A stretch of 35,247 nt of DNA, from contig JBNJGU010000005.1 in the NCBI GenBank assembly GCA_051747985.1, forward strand, positions 1 through 35,247, given 5' to 3'. The notes beneath the pieces were generated by a model. That model was not told the DNA's origin. It saw only the letters and a program-made list of their open reading frames with translations, and did no database searches. Position numbers and translations under genes: made by a program. How positions within the stretch are numbered: the stretch's first letter is position 1; every line of letters starts with the position of its first letter. Of this stretch, positions 1-7,366 are shown piece by piece. The stretch comes from PWQG01 sp051747985. Lineage in GTDB: Bacteria > Pseudomonadota > Gammaproteobacteria > Pseudomonadales > Pseudohongiellaceae.

Positions 1-229
1 CCTGGTCGTCAACCCCACCAAGGGTAAACAGCTGACCAACGTACGCGCCTCGGGCACGGACGAGAACCTGTTGCTGACCCCGCCGGTGAAGCACACGCTG
101 GAGCAGGCCATGGAGTTCATTGCCGACGACGAACTGGTGGAGATCACACCGAACCACATCCGCTTGCGCAAGAAGCATCTGACCGAGAACGAGCGCAAGC
201 GCGCTTCGCGGGGCACGCAACGGGGTTGA
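1..229 (+). CDS. typA: Ribosome-associated GTPase TypA/BipA, C-terminal fragment
   Basis: The window opens inside this gene; the frame begins at base 2 and gives the last 75 residues before a TGA at 227-229. The segment reads through LTNVRASGTDENLLLTPP, LEQAMEFIADDELVEITP and IRLRKKHLTE, which matches the C-terminal domain of TypA/BipA as I know it from E. coli. TypA is a translational GTPase of the EF-G group that binds ribosomes and aids 50S assembly, mainly in cold or stress. The GTPase domain lies outside the window. The gene is followed after 33 nt by dtd on the same strand, so the two may be co-transcribed. Confidence 0.93.
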   Translation, partial: LVVNPTKGKQLTNVRASGTDENLLLTPPVKHTLEQAMEFIADDELVEITPNHIRLRKKHLTENERKRASRGTQRG

Positions 230-262
230 TCGGGCCTTTTTCCAGCGCATCAGGAGGTCGAG

Positions 263-700
263 ATGATCGCATTGTTGCAGCGGGCCAGCCACGCACAATT
301 ACGCATCGATGGCACTGAGTACAGCCGTATCGGCCCCGGCATCGTGGTGTTCCTGGGGCTGGAGCGGGACGATGACGCCGGCCGTGGTCGCCGCCTGCTG
401 CAGCGTGTGCTCGACTACCGTATCTTTCCCGATGACGAAGGTCGGATGAACTGCAATGTGGCTGACATTGAAGGAGATATTCTCCTGGTGTCACAGTTCA
501 CCCTGGCGGCGGATACCCGGCGCGGTCTGCGCCCCGGCTTCTCCACCGCCATGCCGCCGGAACCGGCGGAGGCACTGTACGATGAGCTGGTGGGCTGGCT
601 GCGGGGTGCGTATCCCCGGGTGGCCACGGGGCGGTTCGGGGCGAATATGAAGGTGGCCCTGGAGAATGACGGGCCCGTCACCTTTACGCTCCGGACGTGA
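263..700 (+). CDS. dtd: D-aminoacyl-tRNA deacylase (DTD)
   Basis: The 145-residue product is the normal length for DTD, a cytoplasmic editing enzyme that removes D-amino acids and glycine mischarged on tRNA. The two signature motifs are visible: SQFTLAADT near residue 78 and a C-terminal NDGPVTF near residue 134. They form the cross-subunit active site that rejects L-aminoacyl-tRNA. The ATG is preceded by AGGAGGT at a normal distance, which fixes the start. It lies 33 nt after typA on the same strand, and its 3' end faces tatC. A 122-bp hairpin repeat starts 25 nt after its stop codon and is the likely transcript end. Confidence 0.95.
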   Translation: MIALLQRASHAQLRIDGTEYSRIGPGIVVFLGLERDDDAGRGRRLLQRVLDYRIFPDDEGRMNCNVADIEGDILLVSQFTLAADTRRGLRPGFSTAMPPEPAEALYDELVGWLRGAYPRVATGRFGANMKVALENDGPVTFTLRT

Positions 701-725
701 TCTCGGGGTGTCACTTCGCAGTGCC

Positions 726-847
726 GAGCGTGCCGGGAGCGGAACCGCCCCGCAGGAGACGGCCGTGAATACGTCCCTGTAGGCCTCGGCGTGCGCCATC
801 CCTGGCGCCCGACGCTCCTGCGGGGCGGTTCCGCTCCCGGCACGCTC
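726..847 (-). repeat. Structured inverted-repeat element, copy 1
   Basis: Arms 726-758 and 815-847 are perfect 33-bp reverse complements around a 56-nt interior (759-814). Read on the minus strand, the interior contains the 19-mer TACAGGGACGTATTCACGG, shared with copy 2. It can form two inner hairpins: GCGCCA/TGGCGC, and GGCC/GGCC around the conserved loop. The element lies 25 nt behind dtd in a convergent gap, so a transcription-end or mRNA-stabilising role is the simplest reading. The bases after the right arm on the plus strand are pyrimidine-rich (848-854) but not a T tract. Confidence 0.9.
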
Positions 848-937
848 TCTTTCTGTGGTTGCGTCCACGAATCAATGACAGACTTGCCGAAGTGATTGAC
901 GTGAATCCAGCGGGTAAGTGCGGGCACTACTGGCAGA

Positions 938-1055
938 GATCCAGCCGGGGCACGGGGCGGATCGGGAGCGTCGCCCGCCATGGATGGCGGGCGCCGAGCC
1001 CTACAGGGACGTATTCACGGGCGTCTCCCGAGCCGCCCCGTGCCCCGGCTGGATC
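938..1055 (+). repeat. Structured inverted-repeat element, copy 2
   Basis: Arms 938-968 and 1025-1055 pair at 30 of 31 positions around a 56-nt interior (969-1024). The interior is 49/56 identical to copy 1, in the opposite orientation. It includes the same 19-mer TACAGGGACGTATTCACGG at 1002-1020 and an inner hairpin with 10-bp arms at 972-981 and 984-993. The arm sequences are unrelated to those of copy 1 except for the GGAG/CTCC closing the interior. It starts 31 nt behind the tatC stop codon. The 90 bases between the two copies (848-937) hold nothing I recognise. Confidence 0.9.
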
Positions 1056-1086
1056 GGGCTACAGAGTGATCACCACGACCATACGA

Positions 1087-1872
1087 TCAGGAGTCGCGCT
1101 CTTCCTCGGCTTCCATCTCGGCTTTCTTCTTCAGGAAGAACTTGGCCAGAAAGATCCCCAGTTCGAACAGCAGCCACATCGGAATCGCCAGCAGCGACTG
1201 TGTGAACGGGTCCGGCGGGGTCAGCAGCATGGAGATCACGAAACAACCGACGATCACATAGGGCCGTTTGCTGGTGAGGTCCTCCGGTTCGACCAGGCCG
1301 GCCCAGATGAACAGGAACACGGCGATGGGAATTTCGAACGCGAAACCGAAAGCGAAGAACATCTTCAGGACGAAGCTGAGATAACTGCTGATGTCCGGGG
1401 CCACGGATATGTCCGAGGGGGCCACCGATACGAAGAAATTGAACACGATGCCGAAAAGGATGTAGTAAGCGAAGGCAATGCCGGCGTAGAACAGGGCCAC
1501 GCTGGAAATGAACAGCGGGATCGCCAGTTTCTTTTCGTTCCGGTACAGCCCCGGTGCAATGAAGGCCCACATCTGAAACAGGATGAACGGAGCCGTCAGG
1601 AACACGGCGGCGTAAAATGTCAGCTTGAATGGTGCGAAAAAGGGCGACGTGGGGTCGATGGCGATCATGCTGCTGGTTTCCGGCAGCACGCCCACCAGGG
1701 GTCTGGCGACAAAGGTGTAGATGTCGTTGGCGAAGTAGACCAGACCCAGGAAAACCAGCAGCAGGACGCCGATACTCTTGATCAGGCGGTTGCGCAGCTC
1801 GATCAGGTGATCGACCAGCGTCTGTTCCTTGTGCTCATGGCGGCCGGTGTCGTCGTCAGGCGTTGTCGTCAT
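1087..1872 (-). CDS. tatC: Twin-arginine translocase subunit TatC
   Basis: The 261-residue, very hydrophobic product has the six membrane spans and the length of TatC, the inner-membrane receptor that binds twin-arginine signal peptides and exports folded proteins with TatA and TatB. The N-terminal motif HLIELRNRL (E25) and the first periplasmic/cytoplasmic loop segment WAFIAPGLYRNEKKL (E113) match the E. coli glutamates E15 and E103 that contact the signal peptide. The ATG lies inside the end of tatB (17-nt overlap), so translation is probably coupled. The gene ends the long minus-strand run; repeat copy 2 lies 31 nt beyond its stop. Confidence 0.96.
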   Translation of the reverse strand: MTTTPDDDTGRHEHKEQTLVDHLIELRNRLIKSIGVLLLVFLGLVYFANDIYTFVARPLVGVLPETSSMIAIDPTSPFFAPFKLTFYAAVFLTAPFILFQMWAFIAPGLYRNEKKLAIPLFISSVALFYAGIAFAYYILFGIVFNFFVSVAPSDISVAPDISSYLSFVLKMFFAFGFAFEIPIAVFLFIWAGLVEPEDLTSKRPYVIVGCFVISMLLTPPDPFTQSLLAIPMWLLFELGIFLAKFFLKKKAEMEAEEERDS

Positions 1873-2410
1873 CGTCCTTCCCGGCCCTGAACTTTCGGCC
1901 CTGTACGACCACCTTTTCCGGCGGATTGTTGTAGAAATCGGTCACCGGCCGATTGTCATCCCCGGTGGCCGCTTCGTTTCCGTCCGTGTCATCCACCGGT
2001 TTTTCCGGCGCGTCTACGGTCGGTTCCGGCGCGGCTTCTGACTTGTCCTGATCTGCCCGGGGTTCGTCATTCCGGCCGCTCTTGTCGGCGGATCCGGCTC
2101 CTTCCTCCAGGCCACGGCGGACGTCCCTCTCCAGGCTGGAAAAGGATTCCTTCGTGTCACGGGTGAGCTGTCCCGCTTTTTCCTTGGCTTCATCCAGGTC
2201 AGCGAGTATGGACTCGTTATGCAGCTGACGCCGGATGTCGTCGGCATTGATCTCGCGTTCGATGTCAGCCTTGACCTTGTTGAAGCTGCGGCGGGCACGC
2301 CCTATCCACAGCGCGGCTGTGCGCACGGCCTGCGGCAGCTTCTCCGGCCCCAGGACCAGTAGAGCGACAATGCTGATCAACAGCAATTCGGTGAAACCTA
2401 TATCGAACAT
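1856..2410 (-). CDS. tatB: Twin-arginine translocase subunit TatB
   Basis: The product has 184 residues. It starts MFDIGFTELLLISIVALLVLG, one short membrane helix with the TatB-specific glutamate at position 8, followed by the hinge GPEKLP (21-26) and an amphipathic helix. TatB forms the receptor complex with TatC. The tail after about residue 95 is long, acidic, low in complexity and unconserved, as is common in TatB. It overlaps the start of tatC by 17 nt and lies 46 nt after tatA. Confidence 0.95.
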   Translation of the reverse strand: MFDIGFTELLLISIVALLVLGPEKLPQAVRTAALWIGRARRSFNKVKADIEREINADDIRRQLHNESILADLDEAKEKAGQLTRDTKESFSSLERDVRRGLEEGAGSADKSGRNDEPRADQDKSEAAPEPTVDAPEKPVDDTDGNEAATGDDNRPVTDFYNNPPEKVVVQGRKFRAGKDDDDNA

Positions 2411-2456
2411 GGCGGAATCCGCGCCGGATGATCAGGGAAGTTCCTTGCGGAGATCC

Positions 2457-2720
2457 CTACTTCTCTTCGGCGTCTTTGCGTGCATGGACGGTGTCGGAAG
2501 CATCCTGTGCCGGTTCTCCGGCATCGGCATCCTCGGCCAGCCGGTCTGAATCCTTCTTCTTTGCCTCGTCCTCATCATCTTCCTTGATGGCGCTCTTGAA
2601 GCCCTTCAGTGCGCCGCCGAGATCGGAACCCAGGCTGCGCAGTTTCTTGGTGCCGAACAACAGCACGATGATGAGCGCGATAATGAGCAATTGCCAGATA
2701 CTGATGCCACCGATACCCAT
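2457..2720 (-). CDS. tatA: Twin-arginine translocase pore subunit TatA
   Basis: The 87-residue product has an N-terminal membrane helix (about residues 6-21), the FGTKKL hinge (22-27) and an amphipathic helix with GSDLGGALKGFKSAI, followed by a highly charged tail. This is the TatA pattern; TatA oligomers form the transient export path. A strong ribosome-binding site, GGAGG, lies 5 nt before the ATG, fitting the need for far more TatA than TatB or TatC. It follows hisE after 21 nt, giving the hisI-hisE-tatABC order seen in many gammaproteobacteria. Confidence 0.95.
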   Translation of the reverse strand: MGIGGISIWQLLIIALIIVLLFGTKKLRSLGSDLGGALKGFKSAIKEDDEDEAKKKDSDRLAEDADAGEPAQDASDTVHARKDAEEK

Positions 2721-2741
2721 GGGTGCCTCCGGGGGATGTCG

Positions 2742-3080
2742 TCATTGAGTCTTTGGCCTGGCGGCTTTTTCCGCGAGGCCGGATATGTTAAAGCGCTTTT
2801 GCAGTTCTTCCAATACCTGTTCCGGGCCGAGGTCGAGATGACTGAGCATGACCAGGCTGTGGAACCACAGATCGGCGGTCTCGTTGACGAGCGCCTGCCG
2901 GTCTTCGCCCTGCGCGACATCGCGCGCGGCCAGGATGGTCTCCACGGCTTCCTCGCCCACCTTCTCCAGGATCTTGTTCAACCCTTTCTGGTGCAGGCTG
3001 GCCACATAGGATTGGTCCGGATCAGCGCTTCTGCGCTGCTCCAGGGTCTCGGCCAGTTGTAGCAGTACCGTGTCCATCAT
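2742..3080 (-). CDS. hisE: Phosphoribosyl-ATP pyrophosphatase
   Basis: HisE hydrolyses phosphoribosyl-ATP to phosphoribosyl-AMP, the second step of histidine synthesis. The 112-residue product has the all-helical MazG-like fold signatures: EKVGEEAVETILAA near residue 40 and NETADLWFHSLVML near residue 66, which carry the magnesium-binding acidic residues. The first ATG follows directly after the hisI stop codon, with AAAGG 4 nt upstream; a second ATG is the next codon. In many enterics HisI and HisE are fused, but here they are separate and adjacent, away from the main his operon. Confidence 0.95.
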   Translation of the reverse strand: MMDTVLLQLAETLEQRRSADPDQSYVASLHQKGLNKILEKVGEEAVETILAARDVAQGEDRQALVNETADLWFHSLVMLSHLDLGPEQVLEELQKRFNISGLAEKAARPKTQ

Positions 3081-3482
3081 TCAGCCTTTCTTTCCGCCAT
3101 ACATCCGGTCCGGCGATTTCAACACCGGATCCACGGTCTTCCACTGCCCGTCGACCAGTTGACGGTAGAAACAGCTTTCCCGCCCGGTATGACAGGCGAT
3201 GCCACCGACCTGTTCGACGAGGTAGATGACCGTGTCGCCATCGCAGTCCAGGTACACGTCCAGCAGCTTCTGTACATGCCCGGATTCCTCGCCCTTGCGC
3301 CAGAGTCGGCGCCGGGACCGGGACCAGTACACGGCGCGCTGTTCCTGCACCGCCAGCTCCAGCGCCTCACGATTGATCCATGCATGAGTGAGTATGCGCT
3401 TGCTGTCCGCATCCTGCGTGACCACGGGCACCAGGTCGGTATCACCCCATTGTACCTCATCCAGCCATCCGGTGTTCGTCAT
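3081..3482 (-). CDS. hisI: Phosphoribosyl-AMP cyclohydrolase
   Basis: HisI opens the adenine ring of phosphoribosyl-AMP in the third step of histidine synthesis. The 133-residue product (from the ATG at 3482) has the metal site typical of the family: DCDGD (D79, C80, D81, D83) and C97 and C104 in CHTGRESC, which bind magnesium and zinc. I prefer the 3482 start because the protein then begins MTNTGWLDEV like other family members and AGGAG lies upstream (spacing a long 12 nt). An in-frame ATG at 3506 would add 8 residues but has no ribosome-binding site. HisE starts at the next base. Confidence 0.94.
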   Translation of the reverse strand: MTNTGWLDEVQWGDTDLVPVVTQDADSKRILTHAWINREALELAVQEQRAVYWSRSRRRLWRKGEESGHVQKLLDVYLDCDGDTVIYLVEQVGGIACHTGRESCFYRQLVDGQWKTVDPVLKSPDRMYGGKKG

Positions 3483-3521
3483 AGTCGGTCGATTCTCCTG
3501 TCCCATGATGATTCAGGGCCG

Positions 3522-5162
3522 TCAGGCCCGCGCCAGCAGCAGATAGACGCCGATCGCGCCGGCCAGCAGACTGCCCAGGGGCAGCGGTGCCAGCGTGCCC
3601 GCTACCTCCGGGTGCGCCAGCAACAGGGCGACGGCCAGTGCCGCGACTCCCCCGCGGCGTGACTGACGGCGACGTCGCTGTGCCTCGCGTTCCCGGTGCT
3701 GCTCCTGCTCTTTCAGGGTGTCATTCAGTGCCTGCAGGCGCTGCGGCTGCTGCAGGCTGTCGATGGCCATCTGGGGCAGTTGCGGGAACTGTTCGATCCA
3801 GTCCGGCACGTTCTCGCGCAGCGCCCGCAACAGGTAACCAGGCTCCATGCGTCGACGGTTCCAGCGCTCCAGGAAGGGCAGCGCGGTCTGCCACAGGTCT
3901 AGCTCCGGATACAGTTGCCGACCCAGGCCTTCCACGTTGAGCAATGTCTTCTGCAACAATACCAGTGACGGCTGCACTTCCATATTGAAGCGGCCGGCCG
4001 TGCGGAACAGCTGCACCAGCAGGTAGCCGAACGAGATGTCCTTCAACGGTTTCTCGAAAATCGGCTCACAGACCGTGCGCATGGCGCTCTCGAAGGCGTG
4101 TATCGGGGTCTCCGGCGGGACCCATCCGCATTCCACGTGCAGCTCGGCCACCTTGCGGTAATCCCGCTTGAAAATGGCCAGCAGGTTGCGGGCCAGGTAC
4201 TGCTGGTCGGCACGGCTCAGCGAGCCGATGATGGCGCAGTCAATGGCGATGTAGCGCGGCTGGGCGCGGCGGTCAGGGTCCACGAATATGTTGCCGGGAT
4301 GCATGTCGGCGTGGAAGAAACTGTGTTCGAAAACCTGGGTGAAAAAGATCTCCACACCGGTTTCCGCCAGTTTCTTCAGGTCGATGTCGCGTCGCTGCAG
4401 CTCGCGGATGTCCGATACCGGTATGCCATGGATGCGTTCCATGACCAGCATGCGGTCCCGTGACACGTCCCAGTACACCCTGGGCACATACAGTTTCGGT
4501 GATCCCTCGAAGTTGCGGTGCAGCTGTGTGGTATTGGCGCCCTCGGCCAGCAGGTTGAGTTCATTGAAGATGACCGTCTCATAATCGGCCACGACCTCGC
4601 GGGGACGCAGGCGGCGTCCATGGGGGACATGGCGCTCCACGAAGCGGGCCACGGCGTGAAGCAGTCGCACGTCATCCCGGATGACGCGTTCGATGCCGGG
4701 GCGCAACACCTTGATCACGACATCATCGCCATTGTTCAGCACGGCGGCATGCACCTGGGCGACAGAGGCCGAGGCCAGCGGCTGCGGATCCAGGCTGGTG
4801 AAATGATGATGCCAGGGTTGGCCCAGGCTTTTCTCCACCAGTTCATGGATGGTGGGAGAGGCGAAACCGGGAACCCGGTCCTGCAGACTCTGCAGCGCAT
4901 CGGCAATCTCGACGGGCAGGAAATCGCGGCGGGTGGACAGTAGCTGCCCGAACTTGATGTAGATCGGTCCCAGTTCTTCCAGTGCGGCCCGCAACCGCAC
5001 GGCGGCGGCCTCGCGGCGCAGCGGGTCATTGCGCCAGGGCAGCCCGGCCAGAGCGATCAGGGGGACCAGCAGGCGGGCGGGACCCTTGATGCCAGTGATC
5101 TGGTCCAGGCGGTATCGGGCGATCACCGCGAGAATTTTCAGCAGTCGGGGCAGATGGGACAC
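3522..5162 (-). CDS. ubiB: UbiB, atypical kinase-like ubiquinone biosynthesis protein
   Basis: UbiB is a membrane-anchored ADCK/ABC1-family ATPase needed for ubiquinone synthesis, thought to act with UbiJ and UbiK in supplying the lipid precursors to the Ubi enzymes. The 546-residue product shows the KFGQ motif (70-73), the alanine/serine loop ASAS (130-133), the nucleotide-binding lysine K151 and the catalytic loop HADMHPGN (284-291). The following metal-binding DFG motif reads DCA (308-310). Two hydrophobic segments at the C terminus (about 508-546) are the membrane anchor. UbiB normally follows ubiE-ubiJ directly; here three bufferin-type genes stand between them. Confidence 0.94.
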   Translation of the reverse strand: MSHLPRLLKILAVIARYRLDQITGIKGPARLLVPLIALAGLPWRNDPLRREAAAVRLRAALEELGPIYIKFGQLLSTRRDFLPVEIADALQSLQDRVPGFASPTIHELVEKSLGQPWHHHFTSLDPQPLASASVAQVHAAVLNNGDDVVIKVLRPGIERVIRDDVRLLHAVARFVERHVPHGRRLRPREVVADYETVIFNELNLLAEGANTTQLHRNFEGSPKLYVPRVYWDVSRDRMLVMERIHGIPVSDIRELQRRDIDLKKLAETGVEIFFTQVFEHSFFHADMHPGNIFVDPDRRAQPRYIAIDCAIIGSLSRADQQYLARNLLAIFKRDYRKVAELHVECGWVPPETPIHAFESAMRTVCEPIFEKPLKDISFGYLLVQLFRTAGRFNMEVQPSLVLLQKTLLNVEGLGRQLYPELDLWQTALPFLERWNRRRMEPGYLLRALRENVPDWIEQFPQLPQMAIDSLQQPQRLQALNDTLKEQEQHREREAQRRRRQSRRGGVAALAVALLLAHPEVAGTLAPLPLGSLLAGAIGVYLLLARA

Positions 5163-5222
5163 TGTATGGGCCTTGCAGCAGGGCGAGTCGGTACCGGACT
5201 CGTGGCGCAGGCAAAGATAGCA

Positions 5223-6041
5223 TCAATGCAGGCTGGCCAACAACTCCCGCTCGATGGCTTCCAGTAGCAGCGCCAGGCTGAGCTGGGGAATGTCCCGGTC
5301 GGGGTAGCGTCCGGCCAGCTGCTCGCACTGGGTGGCAAACGTTTCACCGTTCCGGATTCCCTGCAGAAACAGGACCATCGGGCCATGCAGGCGCCGCAGT
5401 TGCATGGTCTGCTGCTGGCGATGGATCAGAAACCATTCCGGTTCGGCCAGGCGTTCGACCCCGAACGGCGCGCTACCCGGGAGCGCCCCGGAGTCCGTAA
5501 AGTGTTGGCGCAGTGCTTCCCAGTAGCCTGGCAGGTCGAAGGCACTGTGCATCAGTGTCCAGTCCTGGCGCGGCGGCCATCGGGTGTCGGGCCAGGCCTC
5601 GGGCGACAGCGACAACAATTCTTCCCGGGTCATGGGGGCCTCATCAGGTGCTTCGAACAGGCTGATGAAGTGGTTCTCCAGCATGGCGATGTCGATCAAT
5701 GCGGGCAGGCGCTGGTAGTCGGGATCCTCCATCAGGAAATCCGGCAGTGCGTGGCCGATCTGGCTGACCGGGCCGGGTTCCGGCGGGTAGCGGCGGAAAT
5801 AGTCCAGCCACAGCTGATTGAAGGTGTCCGTGTCCAGCGTGCGCTGCATCACCGGGTAGAGTTCGGCGGCGAAATGCAGCAGCCGCTGATGGTAGGCGTT
5901 GTGATAGATGTTGAGCGCGGCGCGTCGGCTTATCCGGGTGTGCGGCTGCAGATGGGTGGCCAGCACGCGCTCGTCGCTTTCCGGTTCGCCGGGACGACGG
6001 ATCTGCTCCCAGAACCAGCGTTGTTCATCCCGCCAGTTCAC
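5223..6041 (-). CDS. DUF2063 partner protein of the bufferin-type operon (BufC/HvfC-like)
   Basis: The 272-residue product has the DUF2063 architecture: an N-terminal helical domain with RRAALNIYHNAYHQRLLHFAAEL-type residues (about 39-61) and a C-terminal domain of about 150 residues. In described systems DUF2063 proteins pair with a DUF692 oxidase and are thought to deliver the precursor peptide to it. The start overlaps the DUF692 stop by 4 nt (ATGA), so the two are translationally coupled and probably form a complex. UbiB starts 61 nt downstream. The family match rests on pattern and context, not on catalytic residues. No bufD (DoxX-like) gene follows. Confidence 0.85.
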   Translation of the reverse strand: MNWRDEQRWFWEQIRRPGEPESDERVLATHLQPHTRISRRAALNIYHNAYHQRLLHFAAELYPVMQRTLDTDTFNQLWLDYFRRYPPEPGPVSQIGHALPDFLMEDPDYQRLPALIDIAMLENHFISLFEAPDEAPMTREELLSLSPEAWPDTRWPPRQDWTLMHSAFDLPGYWEALRQHFTDSGALPGSAPFGVERLAEPEWFLIHRQQQTMQLRRLHGPMVLFLQGIRNGETFATQCEQLAGRYPDRDIPQLSLALLLEAIERELLASLH

Positions 6042-6895
6042 ACCGGTGTACCGGAGACAGTAAGGTGTGCCTCCTCCCGCAGCACGGCTTCCTGCAGCGC
6101 CCGCGCCTGTTGCAGTTCCGCTTCCAGCACCGGAAATGGCGGGATGTCATCGTCACGTTCCAGCAGTGTCGCGACCGCCCCGAAACGACGGCAGGCCCGG
6201 CCATACAGTGCCCAGACCGGATCGGATACCGGTTGATCGTGAGTATCGATGATGTGGTCGCCGTTGTGGGTATGGCCGGCCAGGTGGAATTGCTGCACAC
6301 AGGCCGGTTCCAGCGTATCGATATACGCTTCGGGGTCGAAGCCGAGGTTGTAGGCGCTGACATGCACATTATTGACATCCAGCAGGAGGCCGCAGCCGGT
6401 GCGGCGGGTCAGGGCATTGATGAATTCGGCTTCGCCCATCGTGGCGCCGCGGAACTGCACGTAGGCGGACGGATTCTCCAACAGGATGTGGCGGCCCAGG
6501 TGCTCCTGGATCTGCTCGACCCGGTCACCGACCAGGGCCAGGGTCTCATCGTTGTAGGCAATCGGCAGCAGATCATGGGACGTGTATCCGTCCAGGCCGG
6601 TCCAGCACAGGTGATCGGAAACCGCCACCGGGTCGATGTCCTCGATCAGTGCTTTCAGCCGGTCCAGATGCCGCCGGTCGAGAGGCTCGTCCGCGCCCAC
6701 GTTGAAAGACAGGCCGTGGAGGACAATGGGATAGTGTTCGCGGACGCGTCTCAGAATGGTGCGGGGGCGGCCGCCGGGAGCGAGGAAATTTTCCGTGATG
6801 ACTTCGAACCAGTCCACGTCGGGGCGCTGCTCCAGCACATGCTGGTAGTGCGGCCGTCGCAGGCCCAGTCCGAAGCCCTGTATGGTGTCAGGCAT
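6038..6895 (-). CDS. DUF692 multinuclear non-heme iron oxidase (BufB/MbnB/TglH family)
   Basis: The 285-residue product is a TIM-barrel DUF692 (MNIO) enzyme, a family that modifies cysteines or other residues of ribosomally made peptides using two or three iron atoms and O2; MbnB and TglH are characterised members. Likely metal ligands are all present: E35 (TEN), H60 (LHG), D94/H95 (SDH), E140 (LENPS), D173 and N175-N176 (LLDVNN), H178, H204 and H208 (HLAGH) and E246. It sits between a cysteine-rich secreted precursor and a DUF2063 protein, so the precursor is the expected substrate and a modified cysteine (thiooxazole or oxazolone type) the expected product. The exact chemistry is inference. 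Confidence 0.92.
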   Translation of the reverse strand: MPDTIQGFGLGLRRPHYQHVLEQRPDVDWFEVITENFLAPGGRPRTILRRVREHYPIVLHGLSFNVGADEPLDRRHLDRLKALIEDIDPVAVSDHLCWTGLDGYTSHDLLPIAYNDETLALVGDRVEQIQEHLGRHILLENPSAYVQFRGATMGEAEFINALTRRTGCGLLLDVNNVHVSAYNLGFDPEAYIDTLEPACVQQFHLAGHTHNGDHIIDTHDQPVSDPVWALYGRACRRFGAVATLLERDDDIPPFPVLEAELQQARALQEAVLREEAHLTVSGTPV

Positions 6896-6913
6896 GGGGT
6901 GCCCGTGTTTGCA

Positions 6914-7366
6914 TCAGATGGACGACAACACCGTACCGCCGAGCTTTTCGCAGAGCGAGTCGGAGACGCTTTTCTCGGCGGAATAGACGCCCACAAAGCC
7001 GATGCCATGGCAGTCGTTCTGGCCGGCACACGCGGCATTGTCATTGCCCTTGCAGGCGCTCAGGCCGGCGCAGGTGAACACGTCGTTGCAATGGGTCATG
7101 GCCTGTGGCGCGCCGTCGGGGTGTTCGCCTGGAGCCGCCGCACTGGCACTGGCCTCGCTGCCGCCCAGCACCTGGCACATGACGGCCGAGAAGTTGGCAT
7201 TGCCGGTGGTGATGGTGGCGATACCGTCCGGGGCATTTTCCACATCCTGGCAATGACTGACCTTTACCGGGCCTTCATCGCTGTCAGTGGCCGCCTGCCC
7301 GGTGGAAATGCCGGCCAACAGAGCGGCAGCGGCGGAGGCCATCTTGATGCCGTCGGATCGTTTCAT
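6914..7366 (-). CDS. Secreted cysteine-rich bufferin-type precursor (BufA2-like), internally duplicated
   Basis: The 150-residue product has a Sec signal peptide (basic start, hydrophobic 9-21, likely cut after GQA near residue 25) and eight cysteines (39, 64, 93, 99, 105, 113, 119, 139). The second half, with C93, TCAGLSACKGN, ACAGQNDCHGIGF and a closing CEKLGG, resembles the periplasmic bufferin precursors I remember as BufA2. These bind copper after modification by the neighbouring DUF692 enzyme. The first half repeats the frame (HCQDV ... CQVLGG against HCNDV ... CEKLGG) but lacks the cysteine-rich core. AGGAG lies 9 nt before the ATG. It leads the operon; the 97-nt gap before it shows no clear promoter. 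The family call is from pattern memory. Confidence 0.8.
   Translation of the reverse strand: MKRSDGIKMASAAAALLAGISTGQAATDSDEGPVKVSHCQDVENAPDGIATITTGNANFSAVMCQVLGGSEASASAAAPGEHPDGAPQAMTHCNDVFTCAGLSACKGNDNAACAGQNDCHGIGFVGVYSAEKSVSDSLCEKLGGTVLSSI

Noticed and set aside
491..1205. Open frames across the hairpin repeats, encoding YRDVFT-like peptides on both strands
   Set aside because: They arise from the repeated interior of the two inverted-repeat elements and from antisense of dtd and tatC; the same peptide on both copies reflects the repeat, not a gene.
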